Shown here: piece after piece, positions 1-5,031 of the stretch
Layout: each line of letters opens with the position of its first letter
How positions within the stretch are numbered: the first letter of the stretch is position 1
NCBI GenBank assembly: GCA_002451175.1
Contig: DKBI01000193.1
Location: 1,159-6,802 of the forward strand
Source of the DNA: Betaproteobacteria bacterium UBA6904
GTDB taxonomy: Bacteria > Pseudomonadota > Gammaproteobacteria > Burkholderiales > SG8-39
Length of the DNA stretch: 5,644 bases
Reading direction: 5' to 3'
Position numbers and translations under genes: made by a program
The notes under the pieces: model-generated
Told to the model about the DNA's origin: nothing
Seen by the model: only the letters and a program-made list of their open reading frames with translations
The model's database searches: none

Positions 1-40
1 GCGAAGGCCAGGGCGGCGGGGGCCTGAAGGTGCCGCGCGG

Positions 41-493
41 CTACGCGCGTGCGGTCTTGGCGAGGAACCGGTCGAGCTGATCGGCGAAGCGCTTGCGATC
101 GGTCTGGTCGAGCGCCGCCGGCCCGCCGGTCTGCACGCCGGTCTCGCGCAGCTTCTCCATCAGGTCGCGCATCGCCAGGTATTCGCGCACGTTCTCGGTG
201 GTGTAGCGCTCGCCGCGCGGGTTGATGGCGTGCCCGCCGCGCGCGATGACCTCCGCCGCGAGCGGCACGTCGGCGGTGATCACCAGGTCCCCCGGCGCGA
301 GCCGCCGCGCGATCTCGGCATCGGCGATGTCGAAGCCGCGCTCCACCTGCAGCGAGCGGATGAAGCGCGAGCGCGGCACCCGGAGCGGCTTGTTGGCGAC
401 CAGTGAGAGCGGGATCTGCGCGCGCTCGGCGGCGCGGAAGAGGATCTCCTTGATCGCTACGGGGCAGGCGTCGGCGTCGACCCAGATGTGCAA
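41..493 (-). CDS. yaiI: YaiI/YqxD family protein (UPF0178, DUF188)
   Basis: This encodes a 150-residue protein of the YaiI/UPF0178 family, whose biochemical role is not established; the fold is usually described as PIN-nuclease-like. The N-terminus reads (M)[11 protein letters not shown], the family signature, with acidic residues D6 and D8 at the presumed metal site. It is followed by [20 protein letters not shown] (42-50), [10 protein letters not shown] (72-81) and INPRGERY (90-97). The hallmark tail [11 protein letters not shown] (115-125) is also present. Length matches E. coli YaiI (about 150 aa). The start is a TTG at 493: the signature begins exactly there, and no ATG or GTG is suitably placed. 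It lies 4 bases after the anti-sigma stop codon, with no clear Shine-Dalgarno, so translation probably depends on reinitiation from the upstream gene. It is the third gene of the sigma/anti-sigma operon. The family assignment is very secure; any link to the sigma factor is only positional. Confidence 0.93.
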   Translation of the reverse strand: MHIWVDADACPVAIKEILFRAAERAQIPLSLVANKPLRVPRSRFIRSLQVERGFDIADAEIARRLAPGDLVITADVPLAAEVIARGGHAINPRGERYTTENVREYLAMRDLMEKLRETGVQTGGPAALDQTDRKRFADQLDRFLAKTARA

Positions 494-497
494 GGCG

Positions 498-1064
498 TCA
501 GCCGGGCGTATGCGCAAAGGTGACTTCGCCGAGCAGCCGCTCGCCCGCCTCGTCCACCGCGACGAGCCGCACGCGCAGCAGGCTGGCGGGGAGCGGCCGC
601 AGGGCCGCGGCCGAGGGCAGGATGACGATCTCGCCGGCCTCCGCATCGAACGGCACGTCCTCGGCGCGCCACTCCTGGACCGTGCCGCCCACTTCGAAAC
701 GCTGCAGCGCATCCAGCCGCTGCACGCCCGCGAGCGGCACGCGCACGCGGCCGGCGACCGCGTCCTCGTCGGCGCGCAGCGTGCAGGCGACCCGTTCGCC
801 GAGGGCGGTTGCGTATTCCCGCACGCGCAGGCCTTGGCGCTTCAACTGCTGGAGGAAGGCCGGCGTCGTCACCGCCTGCACGGCGCCGTCGCGCACCGCC
901 GCGCGGATGCCCGCGCCGAGCGCAGCGAGGCTCTGCAGCCGCGTCGCGCAGCTCGCGCAGGCGAAGTAGTGCGCCTCGACATCCGCCTCGGCCGGCGCCG
1001 GCAGTTCCCCCAGCCAGTAGGCGATGAGCGTCTCGTAATCGAGCGGCTGCGCGCAGCGGCTCAT
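498..1064 (-). CDS. Zinc-finger anti-sigma factor (ZAS type), soluble
   Basis: This encodes a 188-residue protein directly after the sigma factor gene; the ATG overlaps the sigma stop codon (ATGA, 1064-1061). Near the N-terminus, H32-x3-C36-x2-C39 (HYFACASC) is the zinc-binding motif of ZAS/zf-HC2 anti-sigma factors. It is preceded by the helical segment [13 protein letters not shown] (10-22) typical of that domain. Residues about 70-90 look helical. Residues 92-188 appear to form a beta-rich domain ([38 protein letters not shown]). No hydrophobic run is long enough to cross the membrane, so the protein should be cytoplasmic, unlike the many membrane-anchored anti-sigma factors. It is expected to bind and silence the neighbouring sigma factor. 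In known soluble ZAS proteins (RsrA, ChrR) the zinc site or a C-terminal domain senses redox state or singlet oxygen. The C-terminal domain here is not one I can name, and the signal is unknown. Confidence 0.88.
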   Translation of the reverse strand: MSRCAQPLDYETLIAYWLGELPAPAEADVEAHYFACASCATRLQSLAALGAGIRAAVRDGAVQAVTTPAFLQQLKRQGLRVREYATALGERVACTLRADEDAVAGRVRVPLAGVQRLDALQRFEVGGTVQEWRAEDVPFDAEAGEIVILPSAAALRPLPASLLRVRLVAVDEAGERLLGEVTFAHTPG

Positions 1065-1615
1065 GCGCTCTCCCCCATGCACTCGCGCAGCCGGGCGAGC
1101 GCGCGATGGCGGATGACGCGCACGTTGCCCGCGGCGAGGCCGAGCGCCTGGGCCACCTCCTCGGCGGGCTTCTCGGCCAGGAAGGTCAGCGTCACCACCG
1201 AGCGCTCGCGCTCGCCGAGCGCCTGCAGGCACCCGGCCAGGCGGTCCGCATCGAGCGCGTAGGGCTCGGGCGCTTCCACCGCCTCCGGCGTATCGCCATA
1301 GGCCGCGAGCAGGTCCTCGCGGCGCCTCGTCCCGCGGCGGATCTCGAGCACCGTCATGCGGCACATGCCGAGGACGAACGAGACGATCTTCTCCGGCTCG
1401 CGGACCTTGCCCGCGCGCAGGCGCTCGAGGGTCATGAGGAGCACCTGCTGCACGAGGTCCTGCGCGGCGTGGGGATCGCGCAGGTGGCGCAGGCCGTACA
1501 GCCGGATACGCGGCGCAAGACGCCGGCACAGCGCCGCCTCGGCGGCGCCGTCCGGGCGCGCGCCGGCGGCCGCGATGCGGCGCGCAAGCTCGGCGTCTTC
1601 GTCGTCCCCGGACAC
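1061..1615 (-). CDS. ECF-type (group 4) RNA polymerase sigma factor
   Basis: This encodes a 184-residue sigma-70 family protein of ECF size. Region 2 covers about residues 27-100 and contains DPHAAQDLVQQVLLMTLERL (48-67), which matches the DAEDLVQ-type core-binding and -10 recognition segment. A variable acidic linker (105-125) follows. Region 4 (about 126-178) has ERERSVVTLTFLAEKPAEEVA followed by the helix-turn-helix ALGLAAGNVRVIRHRALARLR, which would read the -35 element. There is no extra C-terminal domain. I chose the GTG at 1615 because it leaves the inverted repeat at 1643-1677 outside the gene and gives a normal ECF N-terminus (SGDDEDAELARRI). It lacks a good Shine-Dalgarno. A GTG at 1690 in the same frame would add 25 residues but would translate through the palindrome. 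The gene overlaps the anti-sigma gene by 4 bases, so the two products are made together. Autoregulation from the palindromic region is likely but inferred. Confidence 0.9.
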   Translation of the reverse strand: MSGDDEDAELARRIAAAGARPDGAAEAALCRRLAPRIRLYGLRHLRDPHAAQDLVQQVLLMTLERLRAGKVREPEKIVSFVLGMCRMTVLEIRRGTRRREDLLAAYGDTPEAVEAPEPYALDADRLAGCLQALGERERSVVTLTFLAEKPAEEVAQALGLAAGNVRVIRHRALARLRECMGESA

Positions 1616-1642
1616 CCCCGGAGGATAGCGGTCATTTGCCAG

Positions 1643-1677
1643 GGTTGTGTAACGCCGAGGCGCTTCGTTACACAACC
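1643..1677. promoter_or_regulatory. Perfect 12-bp inverted repeat in the divergent promoter region
   Basis: The arms GGTTGTGTAACG (1643-1654) and CGTTACACAACC (1666-1677) are perfect reverse complements around an 11-bp spacer. They sit near the middle of the 92-bp gap between the sigma gene (GTG at 1615) and the diiron-protein gene (ATG at 1708). Two readings are possible. It may be an operator for a dimeric regulator. Alternatively, each arm may carry the -35 element of one of two face-to-face ECF promoters, since TGTAACG contains the AAC core common in ECF -35 elements. With a spacer of about 16 bp, transcripts would start about 23-26 bases before each start codon, which fits both genes. 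No convincing -10 consensus is visible. As an RNA hairpin it would also be stable, but it has no U-tract and lies upstream of both genes, so a terminator role is unlikely. Confidence 0.72.
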
Positions 1678-1693
1678 GGGGGACTGCCACCCC

Positions 1694-1700
1694 AAAGGAG
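1694..1700 (+). promoter_or_regulatory. Ribosome binding site of the ODP-type gene
   Basis: AAAGGAG ends 7 bases before the ATG at 1708. It fixes that start over an in-frame ATG at 1636 that would translate through the inverted repeat. Confidence 0.85.
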
Positions 1701-1707
1701 CCTTGCC

Positions 1708-2451
1708 ATGATCACCAACGCCACGAGCGGCACCAACCTCCACGAGATCGCCCCGGGCATCTACCGCATCAACACGCCGGCGGAGATTCCCGGCGGATCC
1801 TTCAACTTCAACCAGTACCTGATCGCCGACGAGGCGCCGCTCCTCTTTCACACCGGGCCGCGGGGGATGTTTCCGCTGGTCGCCGAGGCGATCGGCAAGG
1901 TGCTGCCGGTCGCGAGCCTGCGCTACGTCGCGTTCTCGCACGTCGAGGCGGACGAGTGCGGCGCGTTGAACCTGTTCCTCGCCGCGGCGCCCGCGGCGGT
2001 TCCGGTGTGCAGCCAGGTCGCGGCCATGGTCTCGGTGAACGACCTCGCCGACCGCCCCGCGCGCGCGCTCGCCGACGGCGAAGTGCTCGTGCTGGGCAAG
2101 CATTCACTACGCTGGCTGGATGCGCCGCACGTGCCGCACGGCTGGGAGAACGGCTTCATGATGGAGACCACGACGCGCACCCTGCTCTGCGGCGATCTGT
2201 TCACCCAGGGCGGCAAGGGCGAGGTGGCGGTGACCGAGTCCGACATCCTCGCGCCGAGCGAAGGGTTCCGCGCGGCGATGGACTACTACGCGCACGCGCC
2301 GCACACCGCCGTGGTGCTCGAGCGCATCGCGCGCGAGCATCCGCAGACGCTCGCCTGCATGCACGGCAGCGCGTGGCGCGGCGACGGCGCCGGGTTGATC
2401 CGCGCGCTGGCGACGCGCCTGGGCGCGAGGCCGCTCGCGGCGGCGGCGTAG
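1708..2451 (+). CDS. MBL-fold oxygen-binding diiron (ODP/flavodiiron-like) protein
   Basis: This encodes a 247-residue metallo-beta-lactamase-fold protein. The metal ligands follow the flavodiiron pattern: H78-x-E80-x-D82 (SHVEADECG), H144 (DAPHVPHGWENG, with H141 as the alternative), D163 (LLCGDLF) and H219 (CMHGSAW). Their spacing is nearly the same as in flavodiiron proteins. The acidic E80 and the DE pair at 82-83 replace the HxHxDH of hydrolytic members, which argues for a diiron site handling O2, NO or peroxide rather than a zinc hydrolase. The flavodoxin domain of true flavodiiron reductases is absent, as in ODP-type sensor proteins, so no electron donor is built in. No signal peptide or TM segment is evident, so it is likely cytoplasmic. 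It is transcribed away from the sigma/anti-sigma operon and shares its palindromic control region, which suggests co-regulation or a sensing role. The fold and ligands are clear; the function is inferred. Confidence 0.88.
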   Translation: MITNATSGTNLHEIAPGIYRINTPAEIPGGSFNFNQYLIADEAPLLFHTGPRGMFPLVAEAIGKVLPVASLRYVAFSHVEADECGALNLFLAAAPAAVPVCSQVAAMVSVNDLADRPARALADGEVLVLGKHSLRWLDAPHVPHGWENGFMMETTTRTLLCGDLFTQGGKGEVAVTESDILAPSEGFRAAMDYYAHAPHTAVVLERIAREHPQTLACMHGSAWRGDGAGLIRALATRLGARPLAAAA

Positions 2452-2461
2452 GGTGCGCCGG

Positions 2462-2489
2462 GGGTTGCCGGCGTTCTAGCCGGCGGCCC
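2462..2489. terminator. GC-rich hairpin between convergent genes, possible terminator
   Basis: Arms 2462-2472 and 2479-2489 can form an 11-bp stem with a 6-base loop (GTTCTA). The inner 6 bp are a perfect GCCGGC/GCCGGC match; two outer pairs are G-U wobbles when read as plus-strand RNA. It begins 11 bases after the stop of the diiron-protein gene and lies just past the end of the convergent remnant at 2495. There is no T-tract, so it may slow or end transcription only weakly, or may stabilise the 3' end of the message. Confidence 0.45.
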
Positions 2490-2494
2490 TGTGA

Positions 2495-2819
2495 CTAGGC
2501 GAGCCGCTGCGCGAGTGCGCGCATCTGCTCGAGCACAATCGCTGCGCGCGCTGCGGGGCTACCTTCGACGATGAGCCCCGGCAGCGCATTCAGAAAACCC
2601 TCGTCAGCGACCAGACGCCCGAGTGTCTGCGCGACGAACGATCGAGGCGCGGGCAACGACCGCGTTCTCCAGCACGGTGCTATACCAGCGATTCGCAAAA
2701 CCGAGGATTCCTGGCTCCGCCGGCATCAGGTCGAGTTGGAGTCCGCCATAGGTCCAGCGGTATGGAGGCTCGCCCGGGGTCGCGAGAGGGATTTTGCGTC
2801 TGGCCATGTCAGCCGCCAT
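2495..2819 (-). pseudogene. Remnant of an AbiEii-like nucleotidyltransferase gene (frameshift and internal deletion)
   Basis: Two frames on the minus strand carry consecutive pieces of what looks like one protein. The first frame (2819 to about 2640) reads YRWTYGGLQLDLMPAEPGILGFANRWY. This resembles the central part of a family of AbiEii-like nucleotidyltransferases, in which a D-x-MP-x-x-x-x-ILGF-NRWY segment follows the catalytic strand. The second frame (about 2641 to the TAG at 2495) reads SFVAQTLGRLVADEGFLNALPG and ends ALAQRLA, like the C-terminal tail of the same family. Between them, about 75-80 residues are missing, including the expected KLEAF and HDLED segments, and the frame changes at about 2640. 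The N-terminal GG...D-x-D catalytic part is also missing. The first frame begins with an ATG only 6 bases after higA and would give a 71-residue product ending at 2604. The family call is from memory of the pattern; inactivity is inferred from the missing parts. Confidence 0.6.
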
Positions 2820-2825
2820 CCAACT

Positions 2826-3110
2826 TCAGGCAGCGAGCTTGAGCGGCGCGATCCTCGGGCGGGGCCTGCGCGAGGCGTGCCACAGATCGTAGGCAGCCTG
2901 CATGTGCAGCCACGACTCCGCCGAACCACCGAGCGCGGCCGCGAGGCGGATCGCCATCTCCGCGCTCACCGCCGCGCGCCCGTTCGCGACGCGGGACAGC
3001 GCGACCCGTGAGACGCCAAGCCGCTGCGCGAACGCCGTGACGCTGATCTCCGCCAGCACGGTATCCCGCAGGACTTCGCCGGGATGCGGAGGGTTGTGCA
3101 TTCTGCTCAT
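2826..3110 (-). CDS. higA: HigA-family antitoxin, XRE-type transcriptional repressor
   Basis: This encodes a 94-residue antitoxin of the HigA family. The N-terminus carries the family signature HPGEVL (9-14). The helix-turn-helix lies at about 24-47 (VTAFAQRLGVSRVALSRVANGRAA). It is followed by the typical SAEMAIRLAAALGGSAESWLHMQAAYDLW (49-77), and the length is usual for the family. It should neutralise HigB by direct binding and repress the operon from the operator at 3409-3425. The ATG at 3110 is preceded by GAGAGG with 7 bases between, which supports it over the ATG three codons later. The gene starts 11 bases after higB, in the toxin-first order that distinguishes HigBA from most other toxin-antitoxin pairs. 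The nucleotidyltransferase remnant starts 6 bases downstream. Identification is firm; repression of this exact site is inferred. Confidence 0.93.
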   Translation of the reverse strand: MSRMHNPPHPGEVLRDTVLAEISVTAFAQRLGVSRVALSRVANGRAAVSAEMAIRLAAALGGSAESWLHMQAAYDLWHASRRPRPRIAPLKLAA

Positions 3111-3121
3111 GGTCTTGCCTC

Positions 3122-3400
3122 TCAGTGGTAGTCCACGTAGTCCACTTCAACTGCGTGCGGACCCTCGAAAGCGAACACCAGGCGCCAACTGCCGCTGACC
3201 GAGACAGCCCAGCGGCCGGCGAGCGCACCCTTCAGCGGGTGCAGGCGCCATCCCGGCAGATTCATCTCGCCGGGACTCGCAGCCGCATCCAGCCGTCCCA
3301 ATTGCAGCCGGAGCCTTGCTGCGTGCGCGGCCTGTATCCCCGCCTTGCTTCCGGCCAGGAAGAAACGTTCGAGGCCCTTGTGGCGAAAGCGCCGGATCAT
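3122..3400 (-). CDS. higB: HigB-family toxin (RelE/ParE superfamily mRNA endonuclease)
   Basis: This encodes a 92-residue toxin of the HigB/GraT group. These are ribosome-dependent mRNA interferases that cut transcripts during translation. Conserved landmarks are FRHKGLERFF (5-14), GSKAGIQ (17-23), GWRLHPLKG (50-58), GRWAVSVSGSWRLVF (62-76) and the C-terminal VDYVDYH (86-92). Length and motif order match intact members and no lesion is visible, so the toxin is probably functional. The ATG at 3400 is the only plausible start: an in-frame TAG lies a few codons upstream with no other start codon between. There is no Shine-Dalgarno, and the predicted -10 box lies 5 bases before the ATG, so the message may be leaderless. 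It forms an operon with higA, which follows 11 bases later. Confidence 0.94.
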   Translation of the reverse strand: MIRRFRHKGLERFFLAGSKAGIQAAHAARLRLQLGRLDAAASPGEMNLPGWRLHPLKGALAGRWAVSVSGSWRLVFAFEGPHAVEVDYVDYH

Positions 3401-3405
3401 CGCGC

Positions 3406-3434
3406 AGTGTATAGCCTAGCGATACGGCCGGCAA
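3406..3434 (-). promoter_or_regulatory. Predicted higBA promoter with overlapping operator
   Basis: On the minus strand, TTGCCG (3429-3434) and TACACT (3406-3411) form a sigma-70-like -35/-10 pair with a 17-bp spacer, each matching 4 of 6 consensus bases. TATACA at 3408-3413 is an alternative -10. Lying mostly inside the spacer is an imperfect 17-bp palindrome, GTATCGCTAGGCTATAC (3409-3425, read on the minus strand), of form GTATnGCnnnGCnATAC. A dimeric XRE repressor such as HigA bound there would block RNA polymerase, which fits the usual autoregulation of HigBA operons. The expected transcription start falls at or within 1-2 bases of the higB ATG. Confidence 0.6.
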
Positions 3435-3574
3435 CGGGGTCGGTACGTCGCGGAGCGAACCACATGACGCACTCAACGCACGAGCGCAGCTTCCGGTAGA
3501 CCCCGCGAATGCGATGCGCCGTCCCGACGTCAGCGTTCCCGCGCCGGCGCGCAGAGCGTCGCCGACCGCCCGCG

Positions 3575-4123
3575 CTACCGCACCAGCCCGACGAGCGCCG
3601 CGCCCTCCACCACCCGAATCGCCTGGTCGCGCGCCAGACCGCGCGCGTTCTCGGTCAGCTCGCCCGCGCACAGCACCCAGCAGGCCTCGGCGCCCTTCGT
3701 TTCGCCGAGCGCCGCGAGCTCGCGCAGCGGCTCGACGCCGGTGCGCTGGGCCTTCCAGCGCTTGGCCGCGACCAGCGTCAACCGCGCGCCGCGCTCGAGC
3801 GCGAAATCGGCGGCGCCCGCGAGGCGCTTCACCTCGTAGCCCTCGCGCCGGAACGCCGCCTCCAGCGTGCGCGCGAACTCCTCCCAGCCCATCGCGCGCA
3901 GCGCCGCGAGGCGCGAGGCGATCTTCTTCGCGCTCGGCGCGCGCAGCTGCTTCCACGCGGCCACGCAGCCGATGACGAAGAACGGCAGCCCGCCGGCCGC
4001 GGCGAACATCGGCTCGAAGAACGTGCGCATCGCGGCGAACACGCCCCCCGCGACGAGGAAGCTCACCCACCACGGCGAGCGCAGCAGCACCGCGAAGAGC
4101 GACTTCTCGGAACCCCATTTCAC
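3575..4123 (-). CDS. Membrane-anchored Mrr-like restriction endonuclease-fold protein
   Basis: This encodes a 182-residue protein. Two hydrophobic segments (about 17-34 and 40-58) should anchor the N-terminus in the inner membrane, leaving a cytoplasmic domain from about 66 onward. That domain resembles the Mrr catalytic fold: MGWEEFARTLEAAFRREGYEV (78-98) carries the conserved glutamate, D106 follows in AGAADF, and LTLVAAKRWK (115-124) is the strand that normally reads V-(Q/E)-x-K. D106 and K121 are kept, but the Q/E position (residue 119) is alanine, so cleavage activity is doubtful. The tail (AIRVVEGAALVGLV) matches the C-terminal strand-helix of this group. The start is a GTG at 4123, preceded by GGGAG with a spacing of 8-9 bases. 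It is divergent from the aldolase gene. It may be a defence-type or DNA-repair nuclease, or a binding-only relative. Confidence 0.75.
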   Translation of the reverse strand: MKWGSEKSLFAVLLRSPWWVSFLVAGGVFAAMRTFFEPMFAAAGGLPFFVIGCVAAWKQLRAPSAKKIASRLAALRAMGWEEFARTLEAAFRREGYEVKRLAGAADFALERGARLTLVAAKRWKAQRTGVEPLRELAALGETKGAEACWVLCAGELTENARGLARDQAIRVVEGAALVGLVR

Positions 4124-4145
4124 AATGGCATCTCCCGCATGGCGC

Positions 4146-4151
4146 TATATT
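4146..4151 (+). promoter_or_regulatory. Possible -10 element (TATATT) for the aldolase gene
   Basis: TATATT is the only AT-rich patch in the 60-bp gap between the divergent Mrr-like and aldolase genes, and matches 5 of 6 bases of TATAAT. It would place transcription start near 4158, about 26 bases before the GTG. No -35 element at proper spacing is clear: TTCACA at 4119-4124 is a good box but lies 21 bp away. The same patch reads TAATAT (4147-4152) on the minus strand and could serve the Mrr-like gene. Confidence 0.4.
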
Positions 4152-4170
4152 AGGCGACCCCATCCAGCCC

Positions 4171-4176
4171 GAGGAG
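4171..4176 (+). promoter_or_regulatory. Ribosome binding site of the aldolase gene
   Basis: GAGGAG ends 7 bases before the GTG at 4184. This supports that non-ATG start; the next in-frame ATG, at codon 53, would cut off catalytic H50. Confidence 0.85.
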
Positions 4177-4183
4177 CAACGCC

Positions 4184-4981
4184 GTGAGCCCCGTCGTCCC
4201 CAACCACACCCTGCGCAACTTGCGCGCCGGCAAGCTCGCCATCGGCCTCGGCCTCCGGCAGGCGAGGACCGTGGACATCGCGCAGATCGCGAAGACCACG
4301 GGCTTCGACTGGCTGTTCATCGACTGCGAGCACAACGCGATGGGCACCGACACCGCGGCGCAGATTGCGAGCGCCTCGCTCGCGGTCGGCATCACGCCGC
4401 TGGTGCGCGTGCCGGGCAAGGAGGAGCACTGGCTCATCTCGCGCATGCTCGACAACGGCGCGCAAGGCGTCGTGGTGCCGCACGTGGACACTGCCGCGGA
4501 AGCGAAGCGCGTGGCGGACGCCTGCCGCTTCCCGCCGCTCGGCCACCGCTCGATGGGCGGCGGGCTGCAGCAGATCGGCTTCGCGGCGCTGCCGGTGGCC
4601 GAGGCCGCGCGCGTGGTCGACGAGGAGACCTGCGTCGTGGTGATGATCGAGTCGCCCGAGGGCGTGGCGAACTGCGAGGCGATCGCGGCGACGCCGGGGA
4701 TCGACGCGCTCCTCATCGGCACCAACGATCTGTCCTTCGAGATGGGCATCCCGGGCCAGTTCACCGACGCGCGCATCGTCGACGCGTACGCGAAAGTCAT
4801 CGCCGCGTGCCGCAAGCACGGCAAGTTCGCCGGCATGGGCGGCGTGTACACCGCGGAGCTGCTCGAGCGCTACATCGGCATGGGCGTGCAGCTCGTGCTC
4901 TCCGGGTCGGATTTCTCGCTGCTCATGCAGGCGGGCGCGGCGCGCGCGAGCCTGGTGCGGGGGTTCGAGAAGAAGGGCTGA
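4184..4981 (+). CDS. HpcH/HpaI family aldolase (class II, metal-dependent)
   Basis: This encodes a 265-residue TIM-barrel protein of the HpcH/HpaI aldolase/citrate lyase family. E. coli HpaI splits 4-hydroxy-2-ketoheptane-1,7-dioate into pyruvate and succinic semialdehyde; relatives act on other 4-hydroxy-2-oxoacids. Residues equivalent to those of HpaI are present: H50 (IDCEHNAMG, catalytic base), R75 (LVRVPG, pyruvate binding), and metal ligands E156 (MIESPEG) and D182 (GTNDLS). The segment VVPHVDTAAEAKRVADACRFPPLG (97-120) is typical. The HRSMGGG stretch after it differs from the corresponding loop of E. coli HpaI, so the substrate is probably not the homoprotocatechuate intermediate. The length is normal. 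No other catabolic gene lies nearby, so the pathway cannot be inferred. The gene stands alone, bounded by the divergent Mrr-like gene and a terminator hairpin just after its stop. Confidence 0.92.
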   Translation: MSPVVPNHTLRNLRAGKLAIGLGLRQARTVDIAQIAKTTGFDWLFIDCEHNAMGTDTAAQIASASLAVGITPLVRVPGKEEHWLISRMLDNGAQGVVVPHVDTAAEAKRVADACRFPPLGHRSMGGGLQQIGFAALPVAEAARVVDEETCVVVMIESPEGVANCEAIAATPGIDALLIGTNDLSFEMGIPGQFTDARIVDAYAKVIAACRKHGKFAGMGGVYTAELLERYIGMGVQLVLSGSDFSLLMQAGAARASLVRGFEKKG

Positions 4982-5001
4982 GCGAGAAAAAGCTCGCTTT
5001 T
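4981..5001 (+). terminator. Intrinsic-type terminator after the aldolase gene
   Basis: AGCGAG (4981-4986) pairs perfectly with CTCGCT (4993-4998) around a 6-base loop, and the stem runs straight into TTT (4999-5001). The left arm starts on the last base of the stop codon. The stem is short (6 bp) and the T-tract modest, so termination may be partial. Confidence 0.55.
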
Positions 5002-5031
5002 CCCCCCGAACCTGCGTAGAGTGCGCCCCTC

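Noticed and set aside
1..27. Possible C-terminal end of a plus-strand gene (open frame ending in TGA at 25-27).
   Set aside because: Only eight codons (AKARAAGA) are visible, too few to tell from chance in GC-rich DNA.
222..1262. A 346-codon open frame on the plus strand.
   Set aside because: It lies opposite the YaiI, anti-sigma and sigma genes, its translation is low-complexity Arg/Ala/Ser-rich, and no family motif is seen. Long antisense frames are common at this GC content.
1432..2103. A 223-codon minus-strand frame crossing the palindrome and the start of the diiron gene.
   Set aside because: It is antisense to the diiron-protein gene and out of frame with the sigma gene, and it shows no family motif.
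3128..3145. Tandem 9-bp direct repeat (GTAGTCCAC twice).
   Set aside because: It encodes the repeated VDY in the conserved VDY-x-DYH tail of HigB, so protein sequence explains it.
3541..3550. 10-bp palindrome GCGCCGGCGC after the Mrr-like gene.
   Set aside because: Short GC palindromes are expected by chance here, it has no loop or T-tract, and it lies about 25 bases past the stop codon.
3435..3574. 140-bp gap between the Mrr-like gene end and the higBA promoter, checked for small genes or RNAs.
   Set aside because: No frame with a ribosome site, no clear hairpin with T-tract and no recognisable RNA was found.
3147..4163. A 338-codon minus-strand frame covering the Mrr-like and higB regions.
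   Set aside because: It overlaps two recognised genes in another frame and has the compositional bias of an out-of-frame translation.
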